Shown: positions 36,593 through 47,278 of the stretch, piece by piece
Numbering within the stretch: position 1 is the first letter of the stretch
Layout: each line of letters starts with the position of its first letter
Source: Turbatrix aceti
Taxonomy: Eukaryota; Nematoda; Chromadorea; Rhabditida; Panagrolaimidae
Assembly: GCA_963969345.1 (NCBI GenBank)
Contig: OZ017770.1
Location: forward strand, 3,667,246 to 3,731,245
Reading direction: 5' to 3'
DNA: 64,000 nucleotides
Made by a program: the position numbers and the translations under genes
The notes under the pieces: model-generated
What the model was told of the DNA's origin: nothing
The model's database searches: none
What the model saw: only the letters and a program-made list of their open reading frames with translations

Positions 36593-37226
36593 TCAGTAAA
36601 ATTTAGTAAGAAAGTCCTCGGCGTTGTTCCGCAGCCGGGCATTTACCTGCAGCTTTAGGTTGTTCATATTCTAAAAAGATGCGTGTTTTTCTTTTGTTTT
36701 TGAATTACAAAATTACCTTGTCGACCTCCTGGATAAAAAACAGGATGAAATCAATAATTTTATACGGCAAGAGACGGTCAATGTTTTCTGCGTTGATTAA
36801 AAACGTGAAATCGTAATCTGGCTGCGGCTTTTTGCATAAAATTATGAACGTAAAAGAACGTTTGTGGATGAATTCAGAAAAACTAGAGTAAATCCATTTT
36901 TCAAGTTCATCACTCTTCTTGAGGGCAATGCTGATGCGCATTGCGTTGACCGCGTGTTCAATCTTGATTTTTTCATGGTTGTTTCTTGCAATTACAATTG
37001 GAATAGAGTACATCTCTCTGTTTGGCTCTCCATCAAGGTACGAGTAAAACTCAGGACGCATCTGGCGCTCGACAACTTGGGAATCGACCAATTCAATGCT
37101 AAAGAGGCCTTCAAGCGTCCGCTTGACAGTCTGAAGGTACGCAGACAATGTGGGCTGAAAGTTAAGTCATGTCAAACACTGAAAGCATTGTAAAAAGTAA
37201 CATACCGACTGTACAGTTGTAGCCAT
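36593..37226 (-). CDS. Arp2/3 complex subunit 4 (ARPC4/p20), upstream paralogue
   Basis: Second intact ARPC4 gene. Exons: 37226-37206 (MATTVQS), 37154-36717, 36670-36593; 178 aa, the same length as its neighbour. Segments SAYLQTVKRTLEGL, DSQVVERQMRPEF, RISIALKKSDELEKW, DYDFTFLI, LLPYKIIDFILFFIQEVDKN and NNLKLQVNARLRNNAEDFL correspond position by position to the downstream copy, with many conservative substitutions. It has an extra intron after EVDK that the downstream copy lacks; intron 1 is in the same place in both. An acceptor-like TTCTTCAG lies 29 bases upstream of the ATG. No stop, frameshift or lost core residue is visible, so both copies look functional. Confidence 0.92.
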
Positions 37227-37891
37227 ATTGATCGCAACAATTTTACAAGCGCTGAAGAATCGGAGATACAAATAAATAAATATTAGTCACCAGACGAAAG
37301 GAAACGACACATAAGACAGCGTTTTTCCGAAATGCGCAGCATAAAGGGCTCGTTCCTTTTGTTGATGACTCACTTTTTTCTTGCCAGTGAATTCACGCTG
37401 ATCTTCTTTAAAAATCGATGGTATGGATTAACAGAATCCTTCGAATCGACGTTTTGTAAAATGACCTGGGCTGAAATAATCTTCGCGTTGCGCGCGACCT
37501 TGGGGTCCTCCTCTGGGTAAAGTAACTATCGTATTTGCTTGGTAATTTGTTTTTATTGTAGCTTACCCCGCATGAACTACTAAAAGTCAATTTTTTAAGA
37601 AATAAATATACTAAGACGGTTTTTATTATTTTATTTAAACTAAATTTTTGGACTTTGTTTCAAAAATATTTTTTTTAATTTAAAAATTTTTTTAAATCGT
37701 TAACATGAATTTCTTGTTTACTTTTTTTTCAAAAATAATTGCTAATTAGCATGCGTAATGATATAAACTATTTTTTTCCACTTTTTAGATCGTCAAGCTG
37801 TATTTGCGAAAAAGCAAGGTCGCCATGGTAACTCTCGGTCGAAAAGCCCTGCTTGTTTTACCGCCAGTTTGTAAGTTAGCAGTTTCATGTA
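37227..37891. other. divergent promoter interval ARPC4/ARL6, 0.67 kb
   Basis: AT-rich; contains the X-box at 37819-37832 and a TTTTTAG acceptor-like site near 37788. ORFs here have no family-like content. Confidence 0.55.
37819..37832 (+). promoter_or_regulatory. X-box (RFX/DAF-19 site) upstream of arl-6
   Basis: GTCGCCATGGTAAC matches every position of the nematode X-box consensus GTHNYYATRRNAAC. It lies 60 bases before the arl-6 ATG, within the distance range typical for nematode ciliary genes. DAF-19/RFX control is inferred from the match and the gene's identity. Confidence 0.8.
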
Positions 37892-38565
37892 ATGGGCCTT
37901 ATGAAGTTTCTTCAATCTATATTTGGTAATTCTCCACAAGAAGTACAGGTTTTGATGCTTGGCTTGGATAACAGTGGCAAAACGACGATACTCAATCGCC
38001 TCAAAGCCGAAGCCACCGAGCATACAACTGTCCCAACAGTCGGGCAAAATGTCGACAAATTTACGGCTAGCGACCTCAATTTTAATACATTTGATATGTC
38101 TGGTCAAAGTTGGTTTTCTTTTGGTTTTATTTTATGGTTAAAAATAAAACACGTATGTTTTTTAGGCAAATACCGAACACTCTGGGAAACGCACTATCGA
38201 AGCGTTCATGCCATTATTTTTGTTATTGACAGCACTGATAAAATGCGACTCGCTCTAGCGCGTGATGAACTCTGGATGATGCTTGATCACAAGGATGTCG
38301 CATTTAAAAAGGTACCGTTTTTCCAGCACTCATAATTGCTGTCGTAGTCTATTGTTATCATTTTTAGGTGCCACTTCTCGTGTTAGCCAATAAATCAGAT
38401 TTAAAAGACGCAATGACATCGACCGAAGTTCATCACAGCCTGGGTCTCGACATGATCCGAAACAGAAATTGGCATATCGTTAGCACATCGGCAGTTTCTG
38501 GTAGCGGACTGGATACCGCCGTTGAGTGGCTCGCAACCAACATAAAATCCTATCTTGACATGTAA
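37892..38565 (+). CDS. arl-6: ARL6/BBS3 small GTPase
   Basis: ARF-like GTPase that recruits the BBSome for ciliary membrane traffic. Exons: 37892-38108, 38166-38311, 38368-38565; 186 aa, matching ARL6. It starts MGLM with a myristoylatable Gly2. G1 is GLDNSGKT (24-31), the switch Thr lies in TTVPTVGQNV, and G3 is FDMSGQ, which is the ARL6-type departure from the usual WDxGGQ. The sequence then reads KYRTLWETHY and AIIFVIDSTD. G4 is NKSD (129-132) and G5 lies in TSAVSGSG. The ATG is the one giving the family N-terminus. AATAAA occurs at 38882-38887. The upstream X-box independently supports the ciliary assignment. Confidence 0.94.
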
Positions 38566-40295
38566 AGCGAACGCATGAGTATTTTGCTACGCTAATATCT
38601 TTTCAAGCTGTGTCCATTACACCCCGAAAACCATAAAATGTGAGACAAATCATTTTAATTGCTATTCGATGTGTTGATAAGCCAATATAGCAGTGCGCCG
38701 GTAGCAATGTCAGTTTATCATATGCCATGTGAAAATCGTCAGAATTTCCCTTTTTTTATTCCCTTTGTCTTTTTTGTCCTTGAATACTGTGGTGTTGGTC
38801 CTTCGATATGTTTACCCTTAGATATATTCAGGAAGACATGATATATCGGATTTGCTAAACAACGGATTCCCGTGCCGAAGCAATAAAAATCGAGGCGTAC
38901 AATAGCCTTCTTTGACCTTTGTTTTTATCCTTGGTAGGTTGGACGCGGTGACTGCTTTTGTGTGAAAGCCGTGTGCCTCACACAAAACTCGCGATCGAGG
39001 GGAGGTGGCGCACGGCATTCTTGGATGGATGGATGCCTTGGCTCTCGACTGCACGCCGACAATATCTTTTGCCGCATTCTCGGCTTTGACGGCTTATCCG
39101 CGCAACGCCTTTTTTTAATAAGATCAAAAGGTTGGCTTTGAAATAGTATCCTTTAGACTTACCCCAAACTTTTCCTGCGTAGAGTTGCGCGATGATTTAT
39201 GTTTATTGCGCATTTCCGACGCCAGCGTCGACTTCACACATTTTTGCCGAGATTTATACGACGCAACACTTCTTCCTGGAAAGCGCGTATCAAGTGTCCC
39301 TGGATTTGTATCCAGCGCCTTAAAGCTTGACCGACTCGCAATGGGTCAACGCTCCACGCCTATTGCTGACAAGTTTGTTCGCACATTATGAGAAGGGCGC
39401 GTAGTGATGGTTATATTAGCTGCAAGTGCACTTGAGCAGCCCCCACGGGTTCATTGACACTTTGTTCGCACACATGTTACTGTGCGCAGCAGACGCGTAC
39501 CTGAACCGAACCAGACCAGTGTCGCATGCACCTTTCTACCAGTGGCATTTCGCTGAGCATTCATCGTCGCGGTTGCTCTATTTTTTGTTGGCATTTGGTT
39601 ATCACTGTGCTGCTGCAGCTTCTCCACGTTGTTTGTCTCTCTTAATTACAGTAGCCTTTTAATCGTCTGCGATGGATGCTTCCAAATATTGGCGATAACG
39701 GTAAATCGCTTTGATGCCCCGCCGACTGGGTGAAAAGTATCACTGCTTAATCGGATTGTCCTAGGTCAGCACGCGCAATTCTGTTTGCTTGGCCTCATGC
39801 AACTGCTGTCGAATTGCATAGCGATACATCTGGTCAATCCGCTTTGATTGCCATCGATGTCCTGCGATTTGCTTAACCATGCGCACAAAATGCCGAATTC
39901 AATTGTCTTTAGCTATCCGATTTGTCAAGTTATGTCACCTTGCTGAAAGCAAAGACTTGAAAGGGCCGCTCCTCTATCAACTTTGATGAATCATCTACCA
40001 AAAACATGACAGACTTCACAGCTTGCAGTGCTCCGAAATTTTGTCGGCATTTTTCAACTCCGGTTGATTTTCATCGATAGAGATGTAAAGAATCATAAAC
40101 CCCAATAGCAACCACCTTTTCGCACCATGTTTACCCCCCTACAACTTTACAATCCCCTTCTACACTTGTTTAGCTTACGGCTGACTGTATATCATTTTTG
40201 TTACCTCTGCTTATGTTTCTTGACAAAATATTACATTTTTTCCGGTATCATAAATTTATTTTTAACAATGATTGATATTTATTGCTCCGACTACT
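38566..40295. other. intergenic with unidentified coding-like fragments, 1.7 kb
   Basis: No complete gene. Two stretches read like protein: + strand about 39185-39391 (LRDDLCLLRISDASVDF, ending ADKFVRTL then stop) and - strand about 39738-39885 (RHFVRMVKQIAGHRWQSKRI, ending ELRVLT then stop). Neither matches a family I recognise and stops flank both. They may be relics of a gene or transposon, or chance. Confidence 0.35.
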
Positions 40296-40625
40296 CTAAA
40301 TCATTTTAATGCAGTTCGAAGAGTGGTGTGAGCGGGTGTTCACTTTTTTCCTCCCTTTTTTGGCGGGTATGCTTTGATCTTGGTTTGCGTCGCTTATCAC
40401 TGAGGACAGTCCGACGTCCCGATCCTGGGGCTTTGCAGCGCCAGGTCTTGGGTCTTCTTGATTATCTACTTGCTTAAAATATTTTTCTTTTTTGCTTTCT
40501 GATTTTTCCTTTTTTGTCTGAAAATATACTTTTAAATACCGTATGTCTGACCTTCGCGAACGACAAAATGCGTATATGCGGCAGTGGGGAGTCGGAAAGG
40601 GTGGAGTCTGAGGCGAGTTTACCAT
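40296..40625 (-). CDS. hypothetical lysine-rich protein, uncertain
   Basis: ATG-initiated 109-codon ORF, divergent from the homeobox gene 183 bases away. The N-terminus is SPQTPPFPTPHCRIY, the middle a charged KKEKSESKKEKYFKQ, then EDPRPGAAKPQDRDVGLSSV and a basic PAKKGRKKVNTR that resembles a nuclear-localisation signal. No domain is recognised. A 34-base GT..TTTCAG stretch inside could be a very short intron. It may be a small nuclear protein, an exon of a larger unseen gene, or a chance ORF. Confidence 0.3.
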   Translation of the reverse strand: MVNSPQTPPFPTPHCRIYAFCRSRRSDIRYLKVYFQTKKEKSESKKEKYFKQVDNQEDPRPGAAKPQDRDVGLSSVISDANQDQSIPAKKGRKKVNTRSHHSSNCIKMI

Positions 40626-40808
40626 ACCCTAAACGCATAGATGCGAGTGGTTAGAAATCATTTTACGGGAATTGACAATGCTGTATTCTTGTCGTTATTA
40701 ACAGTCGGATGATTACGGTTCCAACTTGGTTTTACAAGCTTTTGATTTTTTTTAGGACTCGTCGATAACTGTAAAACACCCAATCGACAGATCAATTCGT
40801 GATATACA

Positions 40809-42719
40809 ATGATGGCGCCAACCAGTGCCGTTCCAACGGGAGCAGCACCTTTTTTCTATCCGTCAAATGGAATTTCAACAGAATCTCCGGTCGCTGCCAG
40901 CAATGCCTATGGGATGTTCAACAACAGCCCCCTGGATCACATCCATGTGGCATCTGTAGCCAACGGATCGATGGGCGCTTTGCCGGCTACGGATTCTATC
41001 CCCGATGTCAAGCCCTTTGACTGGCCGTCGGATACCGCAACTGCGGCTGCCATGGGTTTCTATCAGTTTGCTGCCAACGGCATGCCTCACCCGATGATGA
41101 TGAATGCCCATACAAATTCTTTCATCCCTCAGGTTTGTGGTTACTGTAATGCAACCATTTCATCCATTGTTAACTTTCAGGATCCGACGTATCTCAACGA
41201 ATCGTATCCTTCAACCTCACTTTCCGCTGGTGTTTCTGCGTACAACGGGTATCCCTGTTACCCCTATCCTAACTATCTAAGTCAGGATTGCTTCAATTGG
41301 AAATCCTCCCACATGAAGCAAGATGCCAAGCCTCTCGTAAACTCCCGATCATCAGTAATCAACGCGGTCGCCGGTGGCCGAAAGTTACACCACAAAGTTG
41401 GTCCTGGAACAAACAGTAAGTCGATAATTTGTCAAACAGTAGCAATATAAAGATAGCGGGGAGCGGCAGTATCAGTCAAATTGCTGTTTAACCACGAGTT
41501 GTTCTTTTTAGATGTCCGAGTACGCACAGACGACACTTATCGTACTGTGTATACAGATCACCAAAGAATTGAGTTGGAAAAAGAATTCCATTCTGGTAAA
41601 TTTATCACGTCTGAACGCAAAGCAGCATTAGCCGGTGAACTTGAACTCACGGAGAGACAAATTAAAATTTGGTTTCAGAATCGGTATGTCTTACTTTTTC
41701 TTTGGTATATTTAAATTTATAAGCTCATATTGCTGTCCAATTTGTCTTTTGATGCACTGCTATAGTTGTCGTAAAAGTAGTGATCCGATCGCCACCTCTG
41801 AGTGCGGCAGCGGCAATGTTTTTTCTACAGACACTTGCGCATTATGCAATCGACAGCAGGTGATTGATGCCGATGTTTTTTGAGATTAATTGGATTATGA
41901 GGTCGAGAGTCGGGACATAGCGCAGAGGGGCATGCGAGCCTTATTGCGCGGCACACTGATCGCGGATAAGCTTTAATCCTGTGCCGCCGGGTCCGTGACA
42001 AGTTGACCTTTGCATGTAATTTCTTGAAAAGTAGTCTCATGGAGAAGGCAAATGACAGTCTGTCAGTTCCTTAAATTGTTCATCGTGTAGCAATAAAAAT
42101 CGGGCTTGTTCGGTTGTAAAAAGACAATTTTCGTTATTTTGGAATACCTACTTCTTGTTTAAAGCGATTGAAACGAAAAATGAGAGAGGGGAAAAGAAGG
42201 GATTACGGTGGTTGTTAAGACGAAAAAGGGGTTGGCATCTATATCTGGTACTGCTCCTACCAACTTTTTTTTCCTTCCTACTTCCTCCTTCCGATTGTTT
42301 CTACCACAAACGGCACAAAAGTCGGCACCTAGCATACGCGCATGATTTACAATTTCTGCGAGACAATACTAAAAAGCAAGCTGCGTCGCTGTGTTCCTTT
42401 CTCGACGATCACAGACACGATGGATGCCGGCTTTTGTTTGTTTTTGCAAATGCGCTGCGGCAAACACGGCCACGATGCAGCAGCAGAGTTGGCCAGCCTG
42501 CTTGCTGGGTTAGGTTAGTGACTCCCAGGCTACTACGCACCAGCAGTCCGATCAAACTTTTACAACCACCTCGTAGCATGTGTGCCGTGTATGGCAAGCA
42601 CGAGCACGAGCTAAAAACACAAATACCAAATTTTCAGAAAATAATATTTTTCTTTTTTCAGCCGTGCAAAAGAACGCAAACAGAATCCTAAAACCAGGAC
42701 ATCACAGATGCGACGCTGA
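40809..42719 (+). CDS. pal-1: Caudal/Cdx homeobox transcription factor PAL-1
   Basis: Homeodomain factor; PAL-1 specifies posterior lineages in C. elegans (family knowledge). Exons: 40809-41132, 41181-41415, 41512-41683, 42662-42719; 262 aa. The N-terminal ~185 residues are Ala/Ser/Pro/Tyr-rich, probably disordered. The homeodomain starts about residue 190: [42 protein letters not shown], then [10 protein letters not shown]. YTDHQRxELEKEFH and the Caudal-type FITSERK stretch place it in the Caudal class. The protein ends 14 residues after RAKERK. The last intron (978 bases) interrupts the homeobox inside WFQNR|RAK. A tryptophan motif (CFNWKSS) precedes the homeodomain where Cdx proteins have YEWM; equivalence is a guess. 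AATAAA is at 42841-42846. A TTTTTTTTAG acceptor-like site lies 53 bases upstream of the ATG. Confidence 0.94.
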
Positions 42720-43213
42720 CACAGAATGGTATGATTTTTTCACTGTTTTTAAAAAAATTTTATTTGTACTGTTTTTTTCCATTCTTGTTGTACTGTTTTT
42801 TTTTGCATTTTATTTGTACTGTTTTTTTGTAATGAATGCCAATAAAAATATCTGCTATTTTTGCATGAAGACAGCACATTTACATTTTTGCTCGGGGCAA
42901 ACGGATTCAAAAATCATGCGCTTGACTATTTTTTGTTTGCTTTTACTCACTTCAGTGCCTTTTATCAGGCAGTTGGAAGACGATCGAATTGGCCTGCTCC
43001 GTGTTTCACCTGGCAACTTAGTTACCGTTCTTGAAAAGATATTTACTTTTAACATGTCATCAGAAAGTATAAAAAATGTAATTATTGTGAAAGATACAAA
43101 AACGTTTAGCTAGTATACAAGTAGAAGACAGGTGATCAGGCAAGCGTGAGTTTTTGCGATTTTGATAAAAAAGAATTGTAATGGAAAAACGTGTGTTCCG
43201 GTCAGCCGCCCTC
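42720..43213. other. pal-1 3' flank
   Basis: T-rich repeats of the form TGTACTGTTTTTTT (three near-copies at about 42765-42830), then AATAAA at 42841. No gene. Confidence 0.5.
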
Positions 43214-43720
43214 TTCTAAAAAAACATGGCAAAATTAGTAATCGCATAGAAAAAATCATACCTTTATTCTGTGGCAGATCGGATGGCTGCTAAACGCCGG
43301 AACCACCTTCAACATTTTTTTTTTGCGTGGCAAAAAAAATTGTACCGCCCCCTTCTAAAAAAACATGGCAAAATTAGTAATCGCAAAGAAAAAATCATAC
43401 CTTTATTCTGTGGCAGATCGGATGGCTGCTAAACGCCGGAACCACCTTCAACATTTTATTTTGCGTGGCAAAACAAAATTGCGTCCCCTGATTGCTGCCA
43501 GCTTCTAAAAAAACATTGCTAAATTAGTAATCGCAAAAGAAATCATACCATTATGTGGCACTGCTGCTAAATGCAGGAACCACGTTCAACATAAACCACT
43601 TTCAGTGAAACATTGCGTCTCCTTTGTGCTGCCAATTGCTAAAAAACGTTGTAACATTAGTAATCGCAAATAAAAAGCACACGAATCATTAAACGGCAGG
43701 TTCCTAATTTGTAGAATACC
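43214..43720. repeat. tandem repeat, four degenerating units of ~133-150 bases
   Basis: Units start with TTCTAAAAAAACATGGC-like sequence at 43214, 43353, 43503 and (degraded) 43636. The core order is AAATTAGTAATCGCA, ATCATACCTTTATTCTGTGG, GATGGCTGCTAAACGCCGG, AACCACCTTCAACAT, TGCGTGGCAAAA. Units 1 and 2 are nearly identical; 3 and 4 carry deletions. No ORF spans the array. Confidence 0.8.
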
Positions 43721-44142
43721 CGGAAAAAATTTATTCAATAAAAATGCGTAGAGAATAAAAACTTTTCAGCAAAATGAGTCAAGATGAGGCAAGAGACACT
43801 TTGCCATACATATTTCTTGTTGATAATTGAACACATCATGCGCTTCTAACTATAATTTTATGTCCCTTTTGTACACCACGATCGATAGATAAACGAATGC
43901 CGTTGAACCTTTAAAAACAAATGCAGGTGAAACAAGGTAAAATCAATCATTTTACTTCAAGAAATCCCAAATTCAGCCAGGAAATCCCATCTGTAAGTCC
44001 AGCAGATATATAAACAACATTTATTCCGTGGTACAAAAAAAAGAAAAGAAAAAATATGATTACAACGCGATATGACGCAAGAAGGAAAGTAGTATCTTGA
44101 AAGTTCAGATTAAGCACAAGTCAGATGCACCCCGTTCGGTAA
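43721..44142. other. snap-29 3' flank
   Basis: AT-rich. TTTATT at 44020-44025 (AATAAA on the - strand) is a likely poly(A) signal for the SNAP-29 gene. Confidence 0.5.
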
Positions 44143-44937
44143 TCAACGGAAGCCACCAAGCAGTTTCTTCATTTGGTCGTCTTGACGGCGAACAATCGTA
44201 TCGTTACGATCGGCCTTGTCTTGAATGCGGTTGATGAGCTGATTCTGGTCGTCGACTTCGTTACCAAGTGCCGTGCCCATGACACGGAGGCGCTGGAGGG
44301 AAGCCGCCATGCTGCCTGGAAAAAATAGCTTATATAAAAATTCTACAGGTCACACAAATTGCATTTCGTGACAAGTCACATGCTACCTTTCACGTTTTAC
44401 ATAAAAAAATAGCTTACCAATGTTGTCATCAATCTCGCGATCCATGGCTTCAAAGCGAGTATCCTTTATGGCATTACGAGATTCGGCAGAAAGCGTAGGT
44501 TCAGACGAATCAGGAAGTCGGTTGGACATGGAATCAATGTTTCCTTCAATGGTCGATGCCAGGTTGTCTTTTGACTGCGAAGAAGGCACTTTCGGAGGAG
44601 AAGGCTTAGCCACCGGTTTCGAAAATCGATTACGCAGATACCCGCCAAAGAGTGATTTGAGACTGTTGAGATTGCGCTGCGTTTCCTGGGTTGTTTGATG
44701 AATGTCATCGAGATTCTTCTCCGTGCGCTCAAGCTTTTCACGCTGACTCAAAAGGTTTTGAGCGGTAGTGTTGGCGAGCTGTTCGGAGTTATCCAGACGC
44801 TGGACAGAGCGTTGAGTGCTGTCAAGCGATTCCTGAAGGATACGCTCAAGTTCGCGTTCATAGTCTTCGACCTGGGCTTCCGTAGAACTGGAAGTTGTGT
44901 AGCTGCGAACAGTGTTGGCATCCGACCGATACGACAT
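44143..44937 (-). CDS. snap-29: SNAP-29-like Qbc SNARE
   Basis: Soluble Qbc-SNARE used in endosome, autophagosome and Golgi fusion. Exons: 44937-44418 and 44315-44143; 230 aa. There are two coiled-coil SNARE helices: Qb ~25-100 (ESLDSTQRSVQRLDNSEQLA, LLSQREKLERTEKNLDDIHQ) and Qc ~160-230 (ASLQRLRVMGTALGNEVDDQ, NQLINRIQDKADRND). The linker is Pro/Ser-rich and has no cysteine cluster, as in SNAP-29 and unlike palmitoylated SNAP-25. Glutamines fall at the expected central layers. TTTTACAG lies one base before the ATG, so the mRNA is probably trans-spliced. The NIPSNAP stop is 374 bases upstream on the same strand. Confidence 0.92.
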
Positions 44938-45311
44938 CCTGTAAAAGCGCGCATGCAATAATCAATACAGCTGTTATGTCAGAGATATATAACTTGGATG
45001 AACAACAAGTCATAATGCACGAGTACGACAACGCTCTGACTCATCAAATCATCGTAATATATTTATATCAAAACGGTACAAAACACGAGTCACCAGCAAC
45101 AGGAGTTAACCACCCGATGCACGCGCAACACATTGAACGATAACGAAAGAAAAAGAATGGAAAAGAAAAATCGCTAGTCTATACGCAGAATAAACACTAA
45201 AAAAGTCTCTTGTGCGGAAAATTAAGTGCACGCGTGCGCCCCCAAATAACACAGACGAAAAAATATAGAAAACTGGTCATTCAATCTAACGTGACTGATC
45301 TTCAGCGTGGG
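44938..45311. other. spacer NIPSNAP to SNAP-29, 374 bases
   Basis: No gene. It is a possible intercistronic region, since both genes run the same way and the downstream ATG directly follows an acceptor-like site; the distance is on the long side. Confidence 0.45.
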
Positions 45312-46336
45312 TTACTGAAGCTGCGAAAAGTCGTTGGGGATCATGATCTTAGAATGCATTTCGCGAATCAGTGGCACGGTGTAGGCAACCGTCGAGTCCC
45401 AGCCTGGCTTGGCCCACGTGTTGAGGCGAACATTCTGGCGGCTCGACATGTTCTTGTAAGCCCAGATGTGGAAGACCATGTAGATTTGACCTACTTGGGC
45501 AAAGAAACCTCCAACGTTTTGGTTGAACTCCGTACGATGGTGGATTCCTTTCGCCCACCAATTTCCCCATTCGATCATCGTTCCGGGCTGCAAAATCGAT
45601 CCAACCATGATTCACAGCTCATAACAACAACAACAAGCATGCTTACCTTGAGAACGTAGGAGCGGAGGTCATAGAGGTGCTTGGGAGAGCGTGCCTCAGG
45701 CTCACCCCAATAGCTGAAGGGGCGAATGAGAGACGTTCGGCGTCGTCCGCATAGCTTAGCAACGTCCAATTCAGCAGTTTTCACCGCTGAATTATTGATG
45801 AGGGATTCGATGTGTCTGAAACGGGATAGACAATGAACCAACTGGTTGAATGCAAAACCCGACTTACTTGTCGACATCTGCGTATCCCGATGCGTATCGT
45901 AGGAGATGAACGCATTGATTCTGGTTTCCGAAGAGAACCTTCCATGACCCAACGACGCTGACACCCGGGGTAGCTGCAGCGGCCTCCTTGACAAAGTTCT
46001 TGTAAGCGTCGATGTATGTCTCGCTTGCGTTTGAATGCACGTCATGCGCTGAAAAAACAAACAAACATTGCACTACAGTCTCTGTCTGAAGTCAGGATCA
46101 CTTACTCTGGAGTTCGTAAATGACATCGCCCTGGGCGAGCATCGATGAATGAGCCTTGTTTTCGCCAAATTTGTCGGGAGTGTGGCCGTAGATGAGCCTG
46201 GAGACCCATCCCTTGTCACTCAACGACAGACGGCTGCTGAAAACAATGGAGATCAAAAAAACGTAAAAAGATACGTATAAACAAACCACACAAGGCGTGC
46301 TGTGACTGGCTGCAATTGTATCGAAGCGCGGAGCAT
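45312..46336 (-). CDS. NIPSNAP family mitochondrial protein
   Basis: Mitochondrial protein with two ferredoxin-like NIPSNAP domains; vertebrate members are linked to mitophagy. Exons: 46336-46287, 46236-46106, 46048-45868, 45815-45647, 45587-45312; 268 aa. The start MLRASIQLQPVTARLVCSRL is an Arg-containing, acid-free presequence. The first domain has SETYIDAYKNFVKEAA, VSVVGSWKVLFGNQNQ and HLLRYASGYADVDK; the second has LYDLRSYVLKPGTMIEWGNW, VGGFFAQVGQIYMVFHIWAY, WDSTVAYTVPLIREM and HSKIMIP, all close to vertebrate NIPSNAP1/2. All five junctions hold phase. A TTACAG acceptor-like site is three bases upstream of the ATG. Confidence 0.94.
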
Positions 46337-47278
46337 TATCTGTAACGAATGGATATTTAGGCAATCCACTAACTCCCAAAAAAACAGTTAAGCTCGCGGA
46401 AGTTGGTTTTCCGGTCTGTTAAACACCCCAGAATCCGATACTCATTAAATATAACAGTAACAATACGAATTAAAGCTTTCCAGATAATGTCACCCAAAAA
46501 ATGGGTGATTTAGCAGAGTATTCAAGGTATAGGCTGTAAAAATCAAAGACCAGACCGAGAAGAAGAAATGGAATAGCACGTAATCGACAAAAAAAAGTTG
46601 TTGTTCGTTTTGACAATGGAACAAACAGGTCCCCTCCGCAGGCTGGGTGCGCCTAGGTTGTCATGATCGATATTCGGTATCTCACAAACAATACAACAAC
46701 ACTGATAGTCCGTCGAAAAGATATGAGATAATGTAAAACAGTAATGTTTGTGCCCCTCAGTTAGTACAGTTCGATAACCGATTGATGATGTATAAAGCTG
46801 GTCAAAAGCCGTCAGTCATTGACCAAAAAGGGTCATAGTTTTACGTCGCTGCGTTCGAAAAAAGTACATCGCACACTACCCCTACATTTGAAGCAAAAAT
46901 AACACATGCGCATTGCATCTACGAGCCAAAACACGGTCTTTGTCTCTACAATCGATTACAATTCCCCTTATTCGGTCGGGTACGGCCTCGAGGTCGTCGT
47001 AGTCGCTGCATGCGGGCAATTGCAACGTGACTCGCAATCACCATTTCAGTGCATGCAGTTGCCTGGCTGCTTGAAGAACCACTATGTACCCAAGAACATG
47101 CAAAAACCGTGCACCGATCAACCAACTCCAAAATCAAATGTCATCAAAAATGCCATTTCGGGCACAAAAAAATACCGATGCAGGTTTATCAGAAATAAAA
47201 ACGCAACAAGCAAACAACCTAAATCAAAAAACGACAAACAATGAAGAAAAAACAAGGAGAGACCGAAAGAGAGCAGAA
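46337..47278. other. intergenic, 0.94 kb
   Basis: NIPSNAP promoter side and mtss-1 3' flank; a + strand ORF at 46906-47244 lacks family features. Nothing else seen. Confidence 0.5.

Noticed and set aside
42155..42691. 178-codon + strand ORF in the last pal-1 intron
   Set aside because: Overlaps the final pal-1 exon out of frame; composition is intron-like.
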